DNA of 64,000 bases from Sequoia sempervirens (GCA_007258455.2 VDFB02270651.1:486697151-486761150), one strand, 5' to 3'. Positions 24,009 to 35,972 are shown, counted from the stretch's first letter. Notes: generated by a model from the sequence alone, not told the origin. Program-made: numbers and translations.

Positions 24009-24481
24009 TGTTAGATTAGGATTAGAAATGCAATAAGCAAAAAACACAACACATAGAGAACAATGAACACAATATTTTAACCTGGGAAAACCCTCCTACT
24101 CGAGGGAGAAAAACCCAGCAAGAAATTCTCTTATAAATCAAAAAAATATCATGCCCGAGAAAGGCCAAATACAATACAATGGATTTGCACTTATATATGG
24201 TGTGATTTCACGAATACACAAAGTATTTGACTCTTCTCCTTGATGCTAATTTGCTGCTTAGAAAATCAACCTACTATTGAAAGAATTCAAACTTGGAATG
24301 ATTTGAATTGATTTTATGATAAAATGAGGAGACACCTTCTCTTATATATACAAGCTAGGTGATATTTCTTTCTAGGGCCGACCTAGAAGAATACAAATTT
24401 TATTTATCAAAAAAAGGCTGGCATGTCTTGAGTTGAATATATTTAGGAGAAAATAGCTCCTGAAGCTACAAAACACTAACA
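24009..24481 (-). repeat. 3-prime LTR of copy B
   Basis: 473 bp. In plus orientation it reads TGTTAGATT to ACTAACA. The TATA box on the minus strand is in the TATATATAAG tract near 24343-24353. Confidence 0.93.
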
Positions 24482-24500
24482 CTCCCTCTTAGCTAGGGAG
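24482..24500 (-). promoter_or_regulatory. Polypurine tract region of copy B
   Basis: On the minus strand CTAAGAGGGAG abuts the LTR, nearly identical to copy A. Confidence 0.75.
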
Positions 24501-24519
24501 GTATTTTCAAAAATCCTTG

Positions 24520-24805
24520 TCATGGAGTCTCTCAACATGACACCCACAATGGCTACACCCATTTGTGGAAAAACACATCTCACTCTCAAAGATGGACAAG
24601 GGCTCATCATGGAGTCTCTCAAAATGATGTCCACAATGGCTACACCCATTTGTGGAAAAACACATCTTAGTCTCAGAGATGTACAAGATATCCTTGTCAT
24701 GGAGTCTCTCAACATGACATCACATCTCAGTCTCATAGATGTACAAGATATCCTCATCATGGAGTCTCTCAACATGATGTCTCATCTCAGTCTAAGAGAA
24801 GTATA
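24520..24805 (-). repeat. Tandem array of CATGGAGTCTCTCAACATGA units
   Basis: ATGGAGTCTCTCAA recurs four times, at about 24521, 24610, 24700 and 24760. It is followed in longer units by CACAATGGCTACACCCATTT and CACATCTCAGTCTCA. Copy A has only one such unit (5490-5575), so the array expanded in this copy or was lost in the other. Confidence 0.8.
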
Positions 24806-24806
24806 A

Positions 24807-24950
24807 GGTTTTTCACCTCATATTTCTCTATCTCAGAGAAATATACACTACAAGGGCTTTCACCTCATATTTCTCCATGTCAGAGAAATATATACTACAA
24901 GGGCTTTCACCTCATATTTCTCCATCTCAGAGAAATAATGGAGAAATATG
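24807..24950 (-). repeat. 47-bp tandem array in copy B
   Basis: Three units of the 47-bp repeat seen in copy A (in plus sense CTTTCACCTCATATTTCTCC), the last truncated. Confidence 0.85.
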
Positions 24951-25339
24951 CATTACAACAAATATTTATGATGATGTGACTCCCTCTGAAGCTCCAAGTA
25001 CTTGCATCAACCTCCTGACCTCCTCGTCCAAGATTTCCTGCAATGCTTGCCTTAGAGGAATAGTTTCCAATGCACACCTCCGACATTACTAACTTGCGAG
25101 ATTCCAAGACTATCCTCCTCAACCTCATCACAGATCACCCTATTTCAAATAGGTTTGAGGAGCTACCAATGTCAAATCCAGGTTGATTATCTTGTGCAAT
25201 TTAGTTCTTTGTAGTTGAAAAGGTTTTTCAAGGACTTAGCACCTGGCCTTGCAACACTGCAACCCAATTAGCTGACACCTTCACTTCTGCTTAGTGAGTC
25301 ACTCTAGTTCCTTGAGACATCAAACTCCATTTGCTGAAC

Positions 25340-25700
25340 ATAGAACTCCCTCTTGATCCTTGCCTCCATACAGAGATTACAAAAATCCTCTAGAAGTGAA
25401 CTCCTCTCCATTGACGAATCTCAAAACCTCAGTCCTCTTTCCAGACATGTCATTGTTTTACCCAACTCGCTTTCACAAATCTTAATCAATAGCCATTAGC
25501 AAGTTTTCTCCAATGATCTTTGATAGAAACCTCACTATTTTCCATAATTATTTCTAGGGTTGCCAATAGTTGACCATGCAAGAACCATAGACTACTATTC
25601 CAAATCAGGAGGACACGATTTATGTTGTACCATTGTTTAGTGTCTTCATCTTTCTCAGCCTTATTTTTTGATGCAAACTCTCCATCCAAGGCTGACCCAA
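25340..25700 (-). pseudogene. Copia integrase fragment and conserved frame in copy B
   Basis: The minus-strand frame 25689-25486 matches the copy A frame (NSSLWFLHGQLLA, KDHWRK). Downstream, at about 25440-25385 on the minus strand, is VLRFVNGEEFTSRG, the integrase tract with valine where the catalytic aspartate belongs, as in copy A. Both are fragments without flanking domains. Confidence 0.75.
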
Positions 25701-26504
25701 CCTTGTGCCCTTGAGAGATGTCTCCAGTGAAGAATCATGAGAGTTATGTGCCACCAACTCAGTCCCATGGTTGCAAGCTATGTCTCCATGTTTGTTCATT
25801 TCTCTAGCTGGCATGACTTCCTCACAGGATGCCTCAAGCTCTTCCTCCCTTTGAATTCCTTATGCAATCTCTAATAATTAATCCATTATCCTTTTGCTCC
25901 TCGATCCATCTTGCATTTTAAAGAGATTAATAATAGATCATAAAATCAAACTACCCCAATACAAATGAAACATGTAGTCATCTAGCAAATATCATTAGTT
26001 AGAACAATTAAAGGAATGATACATAATAGAACTTATCTTTGTTGATTCAGTTGTAGCCATTTTTCTCTTCCCAACAACCATCATCTTCGCTCGATGATGT
26101 TCCCTATAACATTCACACATTTGGAAAGATGGTCATTATCCATAAGGTGTTGCAAGTAGATATCCTCCATCATAGGCACAGTCCTTTGAAACTCTTGAAG
26201 TTGTGTGAGGTAGAGGACTTCTTTCAAGTGCTCATAATTTCCTTCGTTCTTCATTATCTCCTCCAAGTGATGTGGCCCACACATAGCTCATTCATGCCTC
26301 TATGAATTAAATTATTTAAAGTTGGCCCTTAGGTCCGCAATAATTTTCCTCCTTCGGTCTACAATAATTCACCTTCAAGATCTACCCTTAGGTCTACAAT
26401 AATTTTCCTTCAAGGTTTGCAATAAGTTGCCTTCAACATCTACCCTAAATAATGAGTTGTCTTATATTGTTTAGCCAAATTTGATCAGATCATTTCTAAA
26501 CCTC

Positions 26505-26516
26505 GCTTTGATACCA
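26505..26516 (-). promoter_or_regulatory. Primer-binding site of copy B
   Basis: On the minus strand TGGTATCAAAGC directly follows the LTR end AACA. Confidence 0.9.
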
Positions 26517-26996
26517 TGTTAGTTTAGGATCAGAAATGTAATAAGCAAAAAACACAACACATAGAGAGCAATGAAGACAATATTTTACCCTGGGAAAACC
26601 CTCCTACTCAACGGAGAAAAATCTAGCAAGAAATTCTCTTATAAATCAGAAAAATATCAAGCCCTAGAAAGGCCAAATACAATACAATGGATTTGCACTT
26701 ATATATGGTGCAATTTCATGAATACACAAAGTATTTGACTCTTCTCCTTGATGCTAATCTGCTGCTTAGAAAATCGACCTGCTGCTGAAAGAATTCAAAC
26801 TTGGAATGATTTGAATTGATTTTATGATAAAATGAGGAGACACCTTCTCCTATATTATATATATACAAGCTAGGTGATCTTTCTTTCTAGGGCCGACCTA
26901 GAAGAATACAAATTTTATTTATCAAACAAAGGCCGACCTGTCTTGAGTTGAATATATTTAGGAGAAAATAGCTCCCAAAGCTACAAAACACTAACA
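26517..26996 (-). repeat. 5-prime LTR of copy B
   Basis: 480 bp, same termini as the partner LTR, with target duplication TTTTA at 26997-27001. A TATA-rich tract lies near 26852-26870. Confidence 0.93.
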
Positions 26997-27258
26997 TTTT
27001 ATACTCTATTTTTCTCTTCAAATTATGATTGTATACACTGGAGTTTCAAATTTTGACAAGATATAAGAATATTTAAATATATTGAAACATATATGTTGAA
27101 ATTGCAAATGTGTAGTCTGATTTTTACATACCTATGCATGAAATTATTTAATTTCTCTTTTAGAACTGTATATGACAACAAAGAAGAGACATTTTACCCT
27201 GCTATGATAAGTTGAATAAATTATTCTATTTTACTCAAAAAAATAAAATTGCAGCCTG

Positions 27259-27280
27259 ATATATATATATATATATATAT
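27259..27280. repeat. TA microsatellite
   Basis: About eleven TA units directly abutting the left end of the TIR element. Confidence 0.95.
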
Positions 27281-27281
27281 T

Positions 27282-28071
27282 GGGTATGTGCAGGATTATG
27301 ATGGGCCAAAAAGTGGCAATAAGTTGCGTATTTGTAGGGTATGTGGCTGACGACCTTTTTTTTACCCAAAATTGATGAAATGAAAAGGGTTTTTAAAGGA
27401 TATTCTCAACTTTCTGCCAATATAAATTATGCTATACTTTGAATTTAATTAATAATTATTATTCATTTTCTATTTGAATTATGACTAAATTCCTAATTGA
27501 TAGGCTGATTGAAAAACATCTATAGCTTTCAAACAGTATCACATTTTTGGAATCCAAAACATGCATCACATTCTATGCTTCACATACTATATGATTAAAA
27601 AAATAAAAATTGAATTTCATGAAGTTTTGACCAAGTTAAAGTGGTCAGACACACGAGTTTTATTATTTTTTAAAAGTTGTAATAAAAAATTCATAATTAA
27701 TTATTTACTTGGAAAATAATTACAAAAAAATATGCATCACATCCGGACATGAGTCCTCTACTTATGTCTAAAATATTATAAAAAAATATTATCATTTTAT
27801 TGTGGTTAGGGTGGTCAGACATACACCTACTTAATTTTTCCCTGAAATTTAAGTACTACTGCATTGAAATTTCAAATTTTCACCAAATAGATTTTTTTGA
27901 AAAAAAAAAAAATCTAATAGTTTATTACCTACATTCGATTTTCTACAGATTCTATTCTTACATATTTTTAAAATAATATAGATAACTTATTCAATTTTTT
28001 ACGTCAAGTTGCCTAACTCTGATTTTTCTGAATTTTTTGCCACTTAAGGGCCTATTTTTTTCATGATGATC

Positions 28072-28080
<9 letters not shown>
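27282..28080. mobile_element. Short TIR DNA element, copy 1, ends in microsatellites
   Basis: Aligns over its length with 35973-36768. The left end is GGGTATGTGCAGGATTATGA. The right end has ATGATGATCCT, then degenerates into a CA repeat where the partner reads GCACATACCC. There is no transposase frame, so it is MITE-like and non-autonomous. It sits between a TA run on the left (about 27259-27280) and CA/TA runs on the right, so the target duplication cannot be read. Confidence 0.8.
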
Positions 28081-28125
<45 letters not shown>

Positions 28126-28150
28126 GGAGGTATATATAGAGAGAGAGTGT
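28074..28150. repeat. CA, TA and GA microsatellites
   Basis: About twenty CA units followed by short TA and GA runs. The CA run starts inside the expected right TIR. Confidence 0.95.
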
Positions 28151-28627
28151 GCAAAGAATATTTTGTATTGTATATCTATACATTTGTATGATTAGCTTGA
28201 AGCTTATTCCAATATGTTGATTGAAAGAAATCAGATTTATATTCAGAGTTGTTGAAATATTTTAAATATTGTAAATATGTGCTTATTCTTGTAAAACATT
28301 ATGGTAATATATATTGTACATTTACCAGCATTATTAAATGTGTTCTTGTATGAAGAACTAAGAGGAAAACATAAAGAAATTAGAATTATTTAAGAAGTTT
28401 TTTTCTTATTGGTGAATAAAAATATTATTTTAATTATATTTCAAGTTAACAAGAACTCATGAGAAAGACAAGGTGTCTCGAGTCAAAGTCATTATTGTAA
28501 AATACCATAACTTGTAAAAAAATTAAAATAATATTATGCATGAAAATAGGAGAATATTTCACTCTTAGAAATGAATGCAAAACTAATGAACAAGTGGCAG
28601 TAGCCAAGGTCCGAGATATGGCAAGTA
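28151..28627. other. Unassigned AT-rich stretch
   Basis: No gene seen. The end of this stretch is the target site CACAA of the copia element. Confidence 0.4.
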
Positions 28628-28632
28628 CACAA

Positions 28633-28836
28633 TATTAAAGTATTATTGTGTTATTTAATGGTCATCTTAGCCTTTAGTTAGTTTCTAGTTTACTTTCTGT
28701 TAGCTTTTAGTAACTTTCAGTTCTTTGCTTTTGTTAACGTTTGTTTCTTTTTAGAAACATCGTCCTGTATTGTATTATTTAAAGAGCTTTCATGTCCTTT
28801 GTAAAGAACAAATAATGAATATCAATAATCATTTCA
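28633..28836 (+). repeat. 5-prime LTR of copia element
   Basis: Begins TATTAAAG and ends ATCATTTCA. The start is set by the CACAA duplication; in the other LTR the first base is A. Confidence 0.88.
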
Positions 28837-28848
28837 TGGTATCAGAGC
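28837..28848 (+). promoter_or_regulatory. Primer-binding site, initiator Met tRNA
   Basis: TGGTATCAGAGC directly follows the LTR, an exact match to the common plant site. Confidence 0.95.
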
Positions 28849-29700
28849 TTACGCCCAAAATTTTTTGACAAATTTTTAGTAATAAAAATTCATACCTAGA
28901 AAATTAAAAAAAAATTCTAGAAGTTTTTAAAAGGTTTTTAGCCAATTTTTTTTTTGAGATAAAAAATCAAAGAAATTTCTTAAGTTGATTTTGTTGAAAT
29001 TGAAGGGTTTTTATTGAAGTAATTTTCTTACCCTGTTTCTTTTTATAGTTGTTTTGGAAGGTGATTTCAAGTTTCTTTTTCTAAAAATCGCGTCAAAAAT
29101 TTTCAAGGGTTTTATTTTGCAGATCGCAGGTTCTTGAGAATTGTGATTTTTTTCTGAAGGTTTTCTCAAAGTTTTTCAAGGGTATTTGTTTCAGAAATTT
29201 GTGTCAATTTGTTTCTAATATTCACGGGTTTTCCAAATGCGATTATATGCTAAATCACACTTTTTTTTAAATCACGTGGATTTATCAGTTCTTTTTTTCA
29301 ACAAATCTTCTAAAGAAAATCGCAACGGTTTATGCCCTAAATATTCTGCATGACTGGTTTTTTTCTTCATGCATTTTTTCTAATTTTGAGCACGCCCTTT
29401 TTATTTACAGGTCTAAGATTTTCAACACGGATTATATGCTAAATCATGGTTCCTGCATTTGTTTCGTGGGTTTGTTGTTCTTGAGTATGCGATCTGCTTG
29501 TGACGAATTACCTACACATTTTTTCTTTTGGATTTTTTGTGGAGCAATTTCCTTAAAAAAAATTGTGGGCCTTTTTCATTTGATCAACGCCTAGGGTTTT
29601 CTGTGAGAATTTTTTAGTGCTCTAATGAGATTTGTGGAGTTATCTAAGGTTTCAAAGAGTTTTTTTTGAAAAAAAAAATTCTATAAAAGAAAGTTTGTTG
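28849..29700 (+). other. Copia leader without recognisable gag
   Basis: T-rich sequence with no frame matching a gag domain or zinc knuckle, where gag is normally encoded. Either gag was lost or it has decayed beyond recognition. Confidence 0.5.
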
Positions 29701-29729
29701 ATCGTCATAGTTCTTTATACTATTTTGGG

Positions 29730-30050
29730 ATGGCATATATGCATTCTGACCAGTCATCTACCTCTTATTTATCAATGGCTAAACTACCAGCAAATCGTGT
29801 CAATTCATCTGCATGGTACATCAATTTTGGAGCCTCTCGGCATTTTACAAACAAGAGAGATTGGATCATGGAATATATGGCTTGCTTTGATTTTGTCATC
29901 TTTGGTGGTGGCAAAGAGAATACAGTTGTCGGCAAGGGCAATGTCCAGATCACATCTAGTGGAAAACATTTAATATTTCTCAATGATGTTATGTACCGGG
30001 CATGGAGCTTAATTTTCTCTTTGTCAGTCAAATTATGCATCATAGTCTGA
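29730..30050 (+). pseudogene. Copia protease fragment
   Basis: The frame contains WYINFGASRHFTNKRDWI and then GKGNVQITSSGKH, the pattern around the active site and flap of copia aspartic protease. The usual DSGAS is NFGAS here, so the catalytic aspartate is replaced by asparagine. The frame changes near 30000, after which FLFVSQIMHHSLKLNIIF continues in the next ORF. No activity is expected. Confidence 0.8.
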
Positions 30051-30990
30051 AGTTGAACATCATTTTTAGTTCTCATAAGTGCCAAATTGTTAATAGGGAG
30101 TCCAGGAAAACTATGGTAGTTGGGCTCAAGGATCATCGTTTGTATCGGTTGCTTGATACTGGAGATCCTCTAGAGCATGCGCTGGTTGCAAGGAGTTCAT
30201 TGATCAACACTCTTTGGCATCAACTGTATGGAAATCTCAATATTGCCTACCTCTCTTAGATAGCTCAAGAGAATTTGGTAGAAGGCTTAGCTAAGATTCA
30301 GCAACAAACACATGGTGTTTGCAAAGCTTGCCAAGCAAGGAAGCAGCATTGAACTCCATTTTCAGATGGAAAGTCCTGGAGAGCATCCAAGGTTCTACAG
30401 CTGGTTCATGCAAATGTTTGTAGACCAATAAATATTGCATCGATCACTAGTGCTAGCTATTTCCTTCTGTTTGTTGATGATTTTAGCAGAAAAATGTGGG
30501 CGTATTTTCTCAAAGCAAAATTGCAAGTATTTAATGAATTTCAGAAGTTTAAAGCATTAGTTGAAAAAGAGTTTGGATGTCAAATCATCACTCTTATGAT
30601 AGATAATGGGGGTGAATTCTATTCCAACCAGTTCACAGAATTTTGTGCAAAACATGGCATTAGACATCAATTTACCACACCCTATACCCCTCAACAGAGT
30701 GGTGTTGTTGAGCAGAGGAATTGTACCATCACAGAAATGGCCCACTGCATGTTGGAGAACAAGAGTGTTCCCAAGAAATTTTGGGCTGAGGCAGTGTATA
30801 CTACAATATACCTTCTTAACTGGCCTCCCTCATAGGCCATTAAGAAGATGAACCCTGAGGAAGCATGGTCTTGAAGGAAGCCAAAAATCACCCACCTCAA
30901 GGTTTTTTGTTCAACTGCGTATGTTTGGATTCTAGATGCCAAAAGAACCAAACTGGATTCCAAGAGCTAGAAGTTGATGCTGACAGGATA
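30002..30990 (+). pseudogene. Copia integrase
   Basis: One reading frame runs on from 30002. The zinc-binding part shows LWHQLYGNLN (second histidine lost, usually GHLN) and CKACQ. In the catalytic core, VHANVCRPI has asparagine at the first acidic position, FVDDFSRKMWAYF is typical, IDNGGEFYSNQF keeps the second aspartate, and QQSGVVEQRN keeps the glutamate. In-frame stops lie at 30257 (TAG), 30350 (TGA), 30833 (TAG), 30872 (TGA) and 30968 (TAG). The enzyme is inactive by both stops and active-site change. Confidence 0.9.
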
Positions 30991-31489
30991 CAATGACAAT
31001 CACAAGACCTATCGGCTGATTGATGTGACTACTAACTGTTTGACATTCAGTAGGGATGTTGTGTTTGATGAGGAAGGTGGGCCCTTTTTGCTCCCTTCTT
31101 CCAATCCTGACGATCAGCCTCTAAAGACCAAGGATTTGGGAGCTAAGCTTTCAGTAGCTCTACCTGAAGGGAGGGATTCTGATGCTTCACACATTGTAGA
31201 ATCTCCCACACCAAATCCTCTACCAGCAAGGAGGGACTCTAATGATTCTACCATTGTGTAATCTCCTTGGCAAGATTTTATCTCACTAGATTTTCCTTAG
31301 AATAATATGGATGGTATTATCCCTAGTAGCCCAATTCATGATGATGCTCATTCTGATTTCAAAGATGATTCTTCTCCTCCTCATCCTAAGTGGTGGGTGA
31401 AGCTCATTGGTGATGTTCAGGATGATGAGCTTGTTGAGGGACGATCGTCTAGAGGCAAGAGCAAAAAGAACACATTAAATTTTTCTCTT

Positions 31490-32300
31490 ATGGCCAACAT
31501 TCAAAGTGTTTATAAGCCCCAGCATTATTCAGATGCCAATGGTAAACTTGAATGGAAAAAGGCTATGGATTATGAGCATAATAGTCTTTTGAAGAACAAC
31601 ACATGGGTTATGTTAGATCTTCCACCAGGGAAGAAACTTGGTTGTAAATGGGTCTACAAGGTCAAATACAAGTCAGATGGAACACTGGATAAATACAAGG
31701 CTCAATTGGTGGCTAAGGGGTTCTCACAGAGAGAAGGTATTGATTATGAGGAAACCTTTTCTCCCACAGCAAAGATGAGCACCATCTGACTTGTATTAGC
31801 CATGGCAACACAGTTTGGCTGGAAGGTCCATCAGATGGACATGAAGAGTGCCTTCCTCAATGGAGATTTGGAGGAAGAGGTATACATGACGTAGCCTCTT
31901 GGCTTTAAGGTTGCAAGACAAGAGCACAAGGTATGCAAATTACAAAAGGATCTTTATGGCCTCAAGCAAGCACCCAAGGCATGGTACCTAAAGTTGGATA
32001 AGTACCTGGTTGCACAGGGGTTTCACAAGAGTCCCTCAGATGCAAATTTGCACGTCAAGAACATTGGCAGCGATATTATCCTTCTTGTCATCTATGTGGA
32101 TGATATCACCATTAATGTAACTAGGTTACATTTGATTGAACAGATCAAGTCAAATTTGTGTTAGGTGTTTGAGATGACAGACTTGGGTCTCCTACACTAT
32201 TGTCTTGGTGTAGAAGTTTGGCAAACATGTGGTAGCATCTTCATTTCTTAGTTGAAGTATGCTAGGAGTTTACTTGAAAAATTCAAGATGGAAGACTACA
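31490..32300 (+). pseudogene. Copia reverse transcriptase
   Basis: In the same frame as the integrase: [58 protein letters not shown] and the active-site motif YVDDI (about 32095-32109). All are diagnostic of copia RT. Stops lie at 31787 (TGA), 31892 (TAG), 32162 (TAG) and 32249 (TAG). A one-base shift near 32300 separates it from the RNase H part. The catalytic aspartates visible in MDM and YVDD are intact. Confidence 0.93.
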
Positions 32301-33055
32301 AAATCTCTTTCCACTCCTATGGAGAAGGTGCTGAAACTTTCAGCCAAATCATACTCATTAGTGGTAAATGATTTTGTGTTCAAGCAACTTGTGGGCAGCC
32401 TCATCTATCTTACTGCCACCAAACCTAATCTTTGTTTTATTGTGAGTTACATTTCTCATTTCACGACTACTCCTAATGTGGAACATTGGGTTGCCGCAAA
32501 GCGAGTATTGCGATATGTCAAAGGGACACCTGACTTTGGCATTTTGTATAGAAGATACAAAGATCCTAGGTTGGTTGGCTTTATAGACTCAGATTGGGCA
32601 GGTTCAGTGGATGGCAGGAAGTCCACTTCTGGGTATGTTTTCGGTCTTGGTACAAGTGCAGTCACATGGACAAGCAAGAAGTAGCAGGCAATTGCTCTTT
32701 CCTCAACCAAAGTAGAGTATCAGGGAACAACTAAGGTAGCAAGTGAGGCAGTATGGCTTTGAAGGATGCTTGTTGGCATGCAGATGTCTCAAGCAAGGCC
32801 TTCACCCCTATTTTGTGATAATCAAGAGGTTCTCAAACTTGCTAAGAATCCAATCTTCCACGAGTGAACCAAGCATGTTGAGCTTCACTATCACTTCATC
32901 AGACAACTTGTTGAAGATGGCTTTGTAATGTTGCAGTATACAGTTCCAACTAAGGATTAGACTACGGACATTCTCACCAAGTCTCTCAATCCAGATAAAT
33001 TTGTAAAATTTTGGGATAAACTTGGTGTAGTTAGTAGAATGACCATTAAGGGAGG
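32300..33055 (+). pseudogene. Copia RNase H and C-terminus
   Basis: The frame shows GSLIYLTATKPNLCFIVSYI, AAKRVLRYVKGTPDFGI, DSDWAGSVDGRKSTSGYVFG and SSTKVEYQGT, the RNase H signature, then HYHFIRQLVEDG. Stops lie at 32682 (TAG), 32760 (TGA), 32865 (TGA) and 32958 (TAG), all in one frame to the purine tract. Confidence 0.92.
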
Positions 33056-33056
33056 G
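33047..33056 (+). promoter_or_regulatory. Polypurine tract of copia element
   Basis: AAGGGAGGGA-type tract directly before the 3-prime LTR. Confidence 0.8.
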
Positions 33057-33260
33057 AATTAAAGTATTATTGTATTAGTTAATGGTCATCTTAGCCTTTA
33101 GTAAGTTTGTAGTTTACTTTCTGTTAGATTTTAGTAACTTTCAATTCTTTGCTTTTGTTAACGTTTGTTTCTTTTCAGAAAGATCATCCTGTATTGTATT
33201 ATTTAAGGAGCTTTCATCTCCTTTGTAAAGAACGAATAATGAATATCAATAATCATTTCA
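33057..33260 (+). repeat. 3-prime LTR of copia element
   Basis: Same length and order as the 5-prime LTR, and followed by CACAA. Confidence 0.9.
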
Positions 33261-33265
33261 CACAA

Positions 33266-34061
33266 TACGGATGTTCATTGTCAAGAAAATGTTTCCATGA
33301 CCTTAGTTGTTTATCGGTCATAGAGAGTTATACATTTTGATCATAAATTTTTATGATAAGTTAAACAAATAATCAAACAAGTCAACCATGTGTTAAACCT
33401 TAGGTAACAAGGTCATTTCTAAGTCGAATTAGAGGTGTGTGAACTCAAGAGTACATTTCCTATGGAAGTGTTTGTTTCATTACAAAACTTTGGCCAAAGT
33501 AATGTGAAAATATTTTCTTGCATTAGTTAGTTCACAGTGTTCTAGATTGCATAATTCAGTTAGATTGGTCATACTTAGAAGTTGTCTAAACTTGTATGGT
33601 CGATGGATTTTGCAGGACACAACACTAGAACTCAGATGGCATTATTTGTTGGATTCTTTGTCTATACTCTTTGTGAAGGGTAGGGCCACTTCTAGATGGA
33701 AGGTGTGCAAGGGAATGTCGATATGTGGTTGGAGGTAAAGCACTCGGGTGATGCTCTCCCTCTTGTAAATGACTTCATTGAGACTTGTGAGACAAATGCA
33801 GATTTCCAAATACAGAAGAGTTGACTTTATAACACTGTGTATTGTAAATTTGTTTATTTGAAATGCAATTTATCTATGTAATGTGAAAGAAAAGTTTATA
33901 ATTGAATTTCAAATCATTATAGTTTCCATTTATTTATTATACATATTTGAAAAAATTATATATGAAAGAAAATAATTTACTATTCTATTTTGAGCATGTG
34001 ATTATTTACTACTATTTTAATTCATAAAATATTTACTATTTAAAAAGTTGAGTTTGTTACA
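33266..34061 (+). repeat. Probable LTR upstream of truncated gypsy gag
   Basis: Ends TTGTTACA just before a Met-tRNA-type primer site, so the sequence to the left should be an LTR. A TTTATAACA motif near 33828 could be its TATA box. The left boundary is not determined, and no partner LTR was found in the window. Confidence 0.45.
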
Positions 34062-34063
34062 TA

Positions 34064-34075
34064 TGGTATCAAAGC
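34064..34075 (+). promoter_or_regulatory. Primer-binding site, Met tRNA type
   Basis: TGGTATCAAAGC two bases after an LTR-type end, identical to the site at 15879-15890. Confidence 0.8.
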
Positions 34076-34899
34076 TACCAGGTTCAACACATGGGCATAT
34101 GAGCTCATTATGAAAACTTTTCTCTAACATTAACAGTTAGCTAATGTTTGAAAGTGTTCTTATGCCAGAATGGTAGTAAGAAGAACAAGGAAAACCGCAA
34201 GGAAATTTGTACCTAAGAACTTGCCTAGCCTAGTGGCCTAAAAGGAATCATCTCCAAAGGTAAAACTCCCAGAGTATCAACTACTTAGAGGTGCATGACT
34301 TGCTGACTCTGAAATGCATATTCGGTTGGAAAAGTAACAACATATTAAAGTGACAAAGAAGACCATAGTACCTACCCCTTCTATTAAATTGAATAAGTCA
34401 TTTGCACATCGGGATATGTAATTTGGTTGTGGGCATGATGCACCAAAAATAGGAAAGGAGGTGATGGAGTACCTTCAAGTACACCCACCCTCCAAGTTTT
34501 TCTAGGTAGATTTTGAGGATGAAGAACCCGAAGAAATACCTTTATCTTGATAGCAACCTATAGTGGCTTATAGTCAAAGAAGTTTTCTATAAAATAAGGA
34601 TGTATCATGAATCCACCAAATAAGAATATAATAGAGTGTTGATATTTTGTACAATCTATGCATTAAATTAGATAATGTGATAATTGTTGATTATTGTTTA
34701 AAGTGCAATGTTCAAAATTTGAGGATCTAAATAAACACTTAAAATGAATTTCAAGTCAAAGGAAAGAATTGGTACCCTAGAGTAGGAAGTTAGGGGCCAA
34801 AGTAAGCCAGAAAGAGGAAATGAGGCATCCCAAGAAGGGGAAGATGAAAATAGGCATGATCATAGCACTCAAAGTGGGTGAGGGGAAAACAATTCTAAT

Positions 34900-35340
34900 T
34901 CAAGAACTAATAACGAAAAGAAGAATCAGTTAGCTCTTGAGTTGTCGACAGATATGAAAAAAGTAATGCCACCTAAGTTCAATGGAATGGTGAGTGGTGA
35001 TGCAATAGAATCCTGGCTCACAGAGATGGAAAAATACGTCGAGATAAGAAATTACTTTGAAGTGACTAAGGCAGTTTGGGGTGCCTACCAGCTAGCAAGA
35101 GAAGCATCCACCTAGTGGATGAATAAGAAGGTGGAGTTGGGGTTAAGATCCTTAAGCTTAACTTGGGATCAATTTGTAGTCATCTTTAGGCAAAGGTGGC
35201 TACCACAACTTTTCTTCGATTAGAAGCTTAAGGATTTTTGGAATCTGCAATAAGGAGACTTGTTTGTGGTTGAGTATAGGAAAATGTTTACACATCACTT
35301 GAAGTACATACCCCAGTACTAGAAGGATGAATAGTTTAGA
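34900..35340 (+). pseudogene. Ty3/gypsy gag fragment
   Basis: The frame from 34965 reads MPPKFNGMVSGDAIESWLTE, then EIRNYFEVTKAVWGAYQLAR, LSLTWDQFVVIFRQRWLP and YRKMFTHHLKYIP, the conserved retrotransposon gag (capsid) fold region. Four in-frame stops are present within about 120 codons, three of them TAG or TAA where CAG or CAA fits the family pattern. No zinc knuckle or pol follows before 35972, so the element is truncated. Confidence 0.85.
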
Positions 35341-35972
35341 ATTAGAAAATGTAGAGGAGCTTTGCTACTCCTAAGTCTCTAGGACAAGGAAGAGTTTGTA
35401 GGGAGTGAATTGTCCTCAACTACCTCAAGGAAATAAACTCAAATGACCAAGACGGATAATAGGGAGTTTTCTGCAATGTTTTGTGTTTTATGACTGTTTA
35501 TGGAAAAAGAACTTCAGAAGCTGAAAGAGTAGACCTCAGAGGTCTTGGGAGATGAAGTGGCTAGCTCTAGGCTAGAAGACGATAGCACGGTGCATGGACA
35601 TCCCCATGGTGCACTGTGGTCTCGTATGGAGTGAAAACAAAGCAAGTCTCCATAAAGTCACAAGGCCTACAAACTACTCAGAAACTTAAGTTTGACAGTT
35701 TGACTAGACTAACAGAATGTTGGAAATAAAAAAATTACAACAAGAAGAATAATAGATGTGCAAATAATAGAACTAATGAAATGAAGTGATGAAAGACAAA
35801 GGAGAGCAAGATGAACTCACGGGTGGTCTAGCGCTATGAAGCCTCCCGCAAAGCTCCATACAAACAACCTGCACACACAGAAACAATGAAAGGTATTGGG
35901 GTTGTTTTGGGGTTGTGATAATTCTCTAGCTTCTCCTGTAAGCATGGATAACCCTCTAGAAAACCTAGAAAA

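Larger units (their letters stand above)
24009..26996 (-). mobile_element. Complete 3.0-kb non-autonomous LTR retrotransposon (copy B)
   Basis: Same family as 3098-6093 but inverted. The LTRs are 26517-26996 (5-prime in element sense) and 24009-24481, with target duplication TTTTA (24004-24008 and 26997-27001). It shares the internal frame LLIWNSSLWFLHGQLLA, the integrase fragment, the 47-bp repeats and the purine tract. No gag or RT. Compared with copy A it has gained a further tandem array next to the purine tract and lost part of the 47-bp array. Confidence 0.95.
28633..33260 (+). mobile_element. Complete Ty1/copia retrotransposon, 4.6 kb
   Basis: Short LTRs of 204 bp (28633-28836 and 33057-33260) differ at about 13 positions by hand count. 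Target duplication CACAA lies at 28628-28632 and 33261-33265. The internal order is protease, integrase, RT, RNase H, the copia arrangement. No gag is recognisable in 28849-29700. The polyprotein is broken by many stops and at least two frame changes, so it is inactive. It is the only element in the window with a visible RT. Confidence 0.95.

Noticed and set aside
30557..32710. Minus-strand ORFs opposite the copia genes
   Set aside because: Shadows of the integrase and RNase H coding strand.
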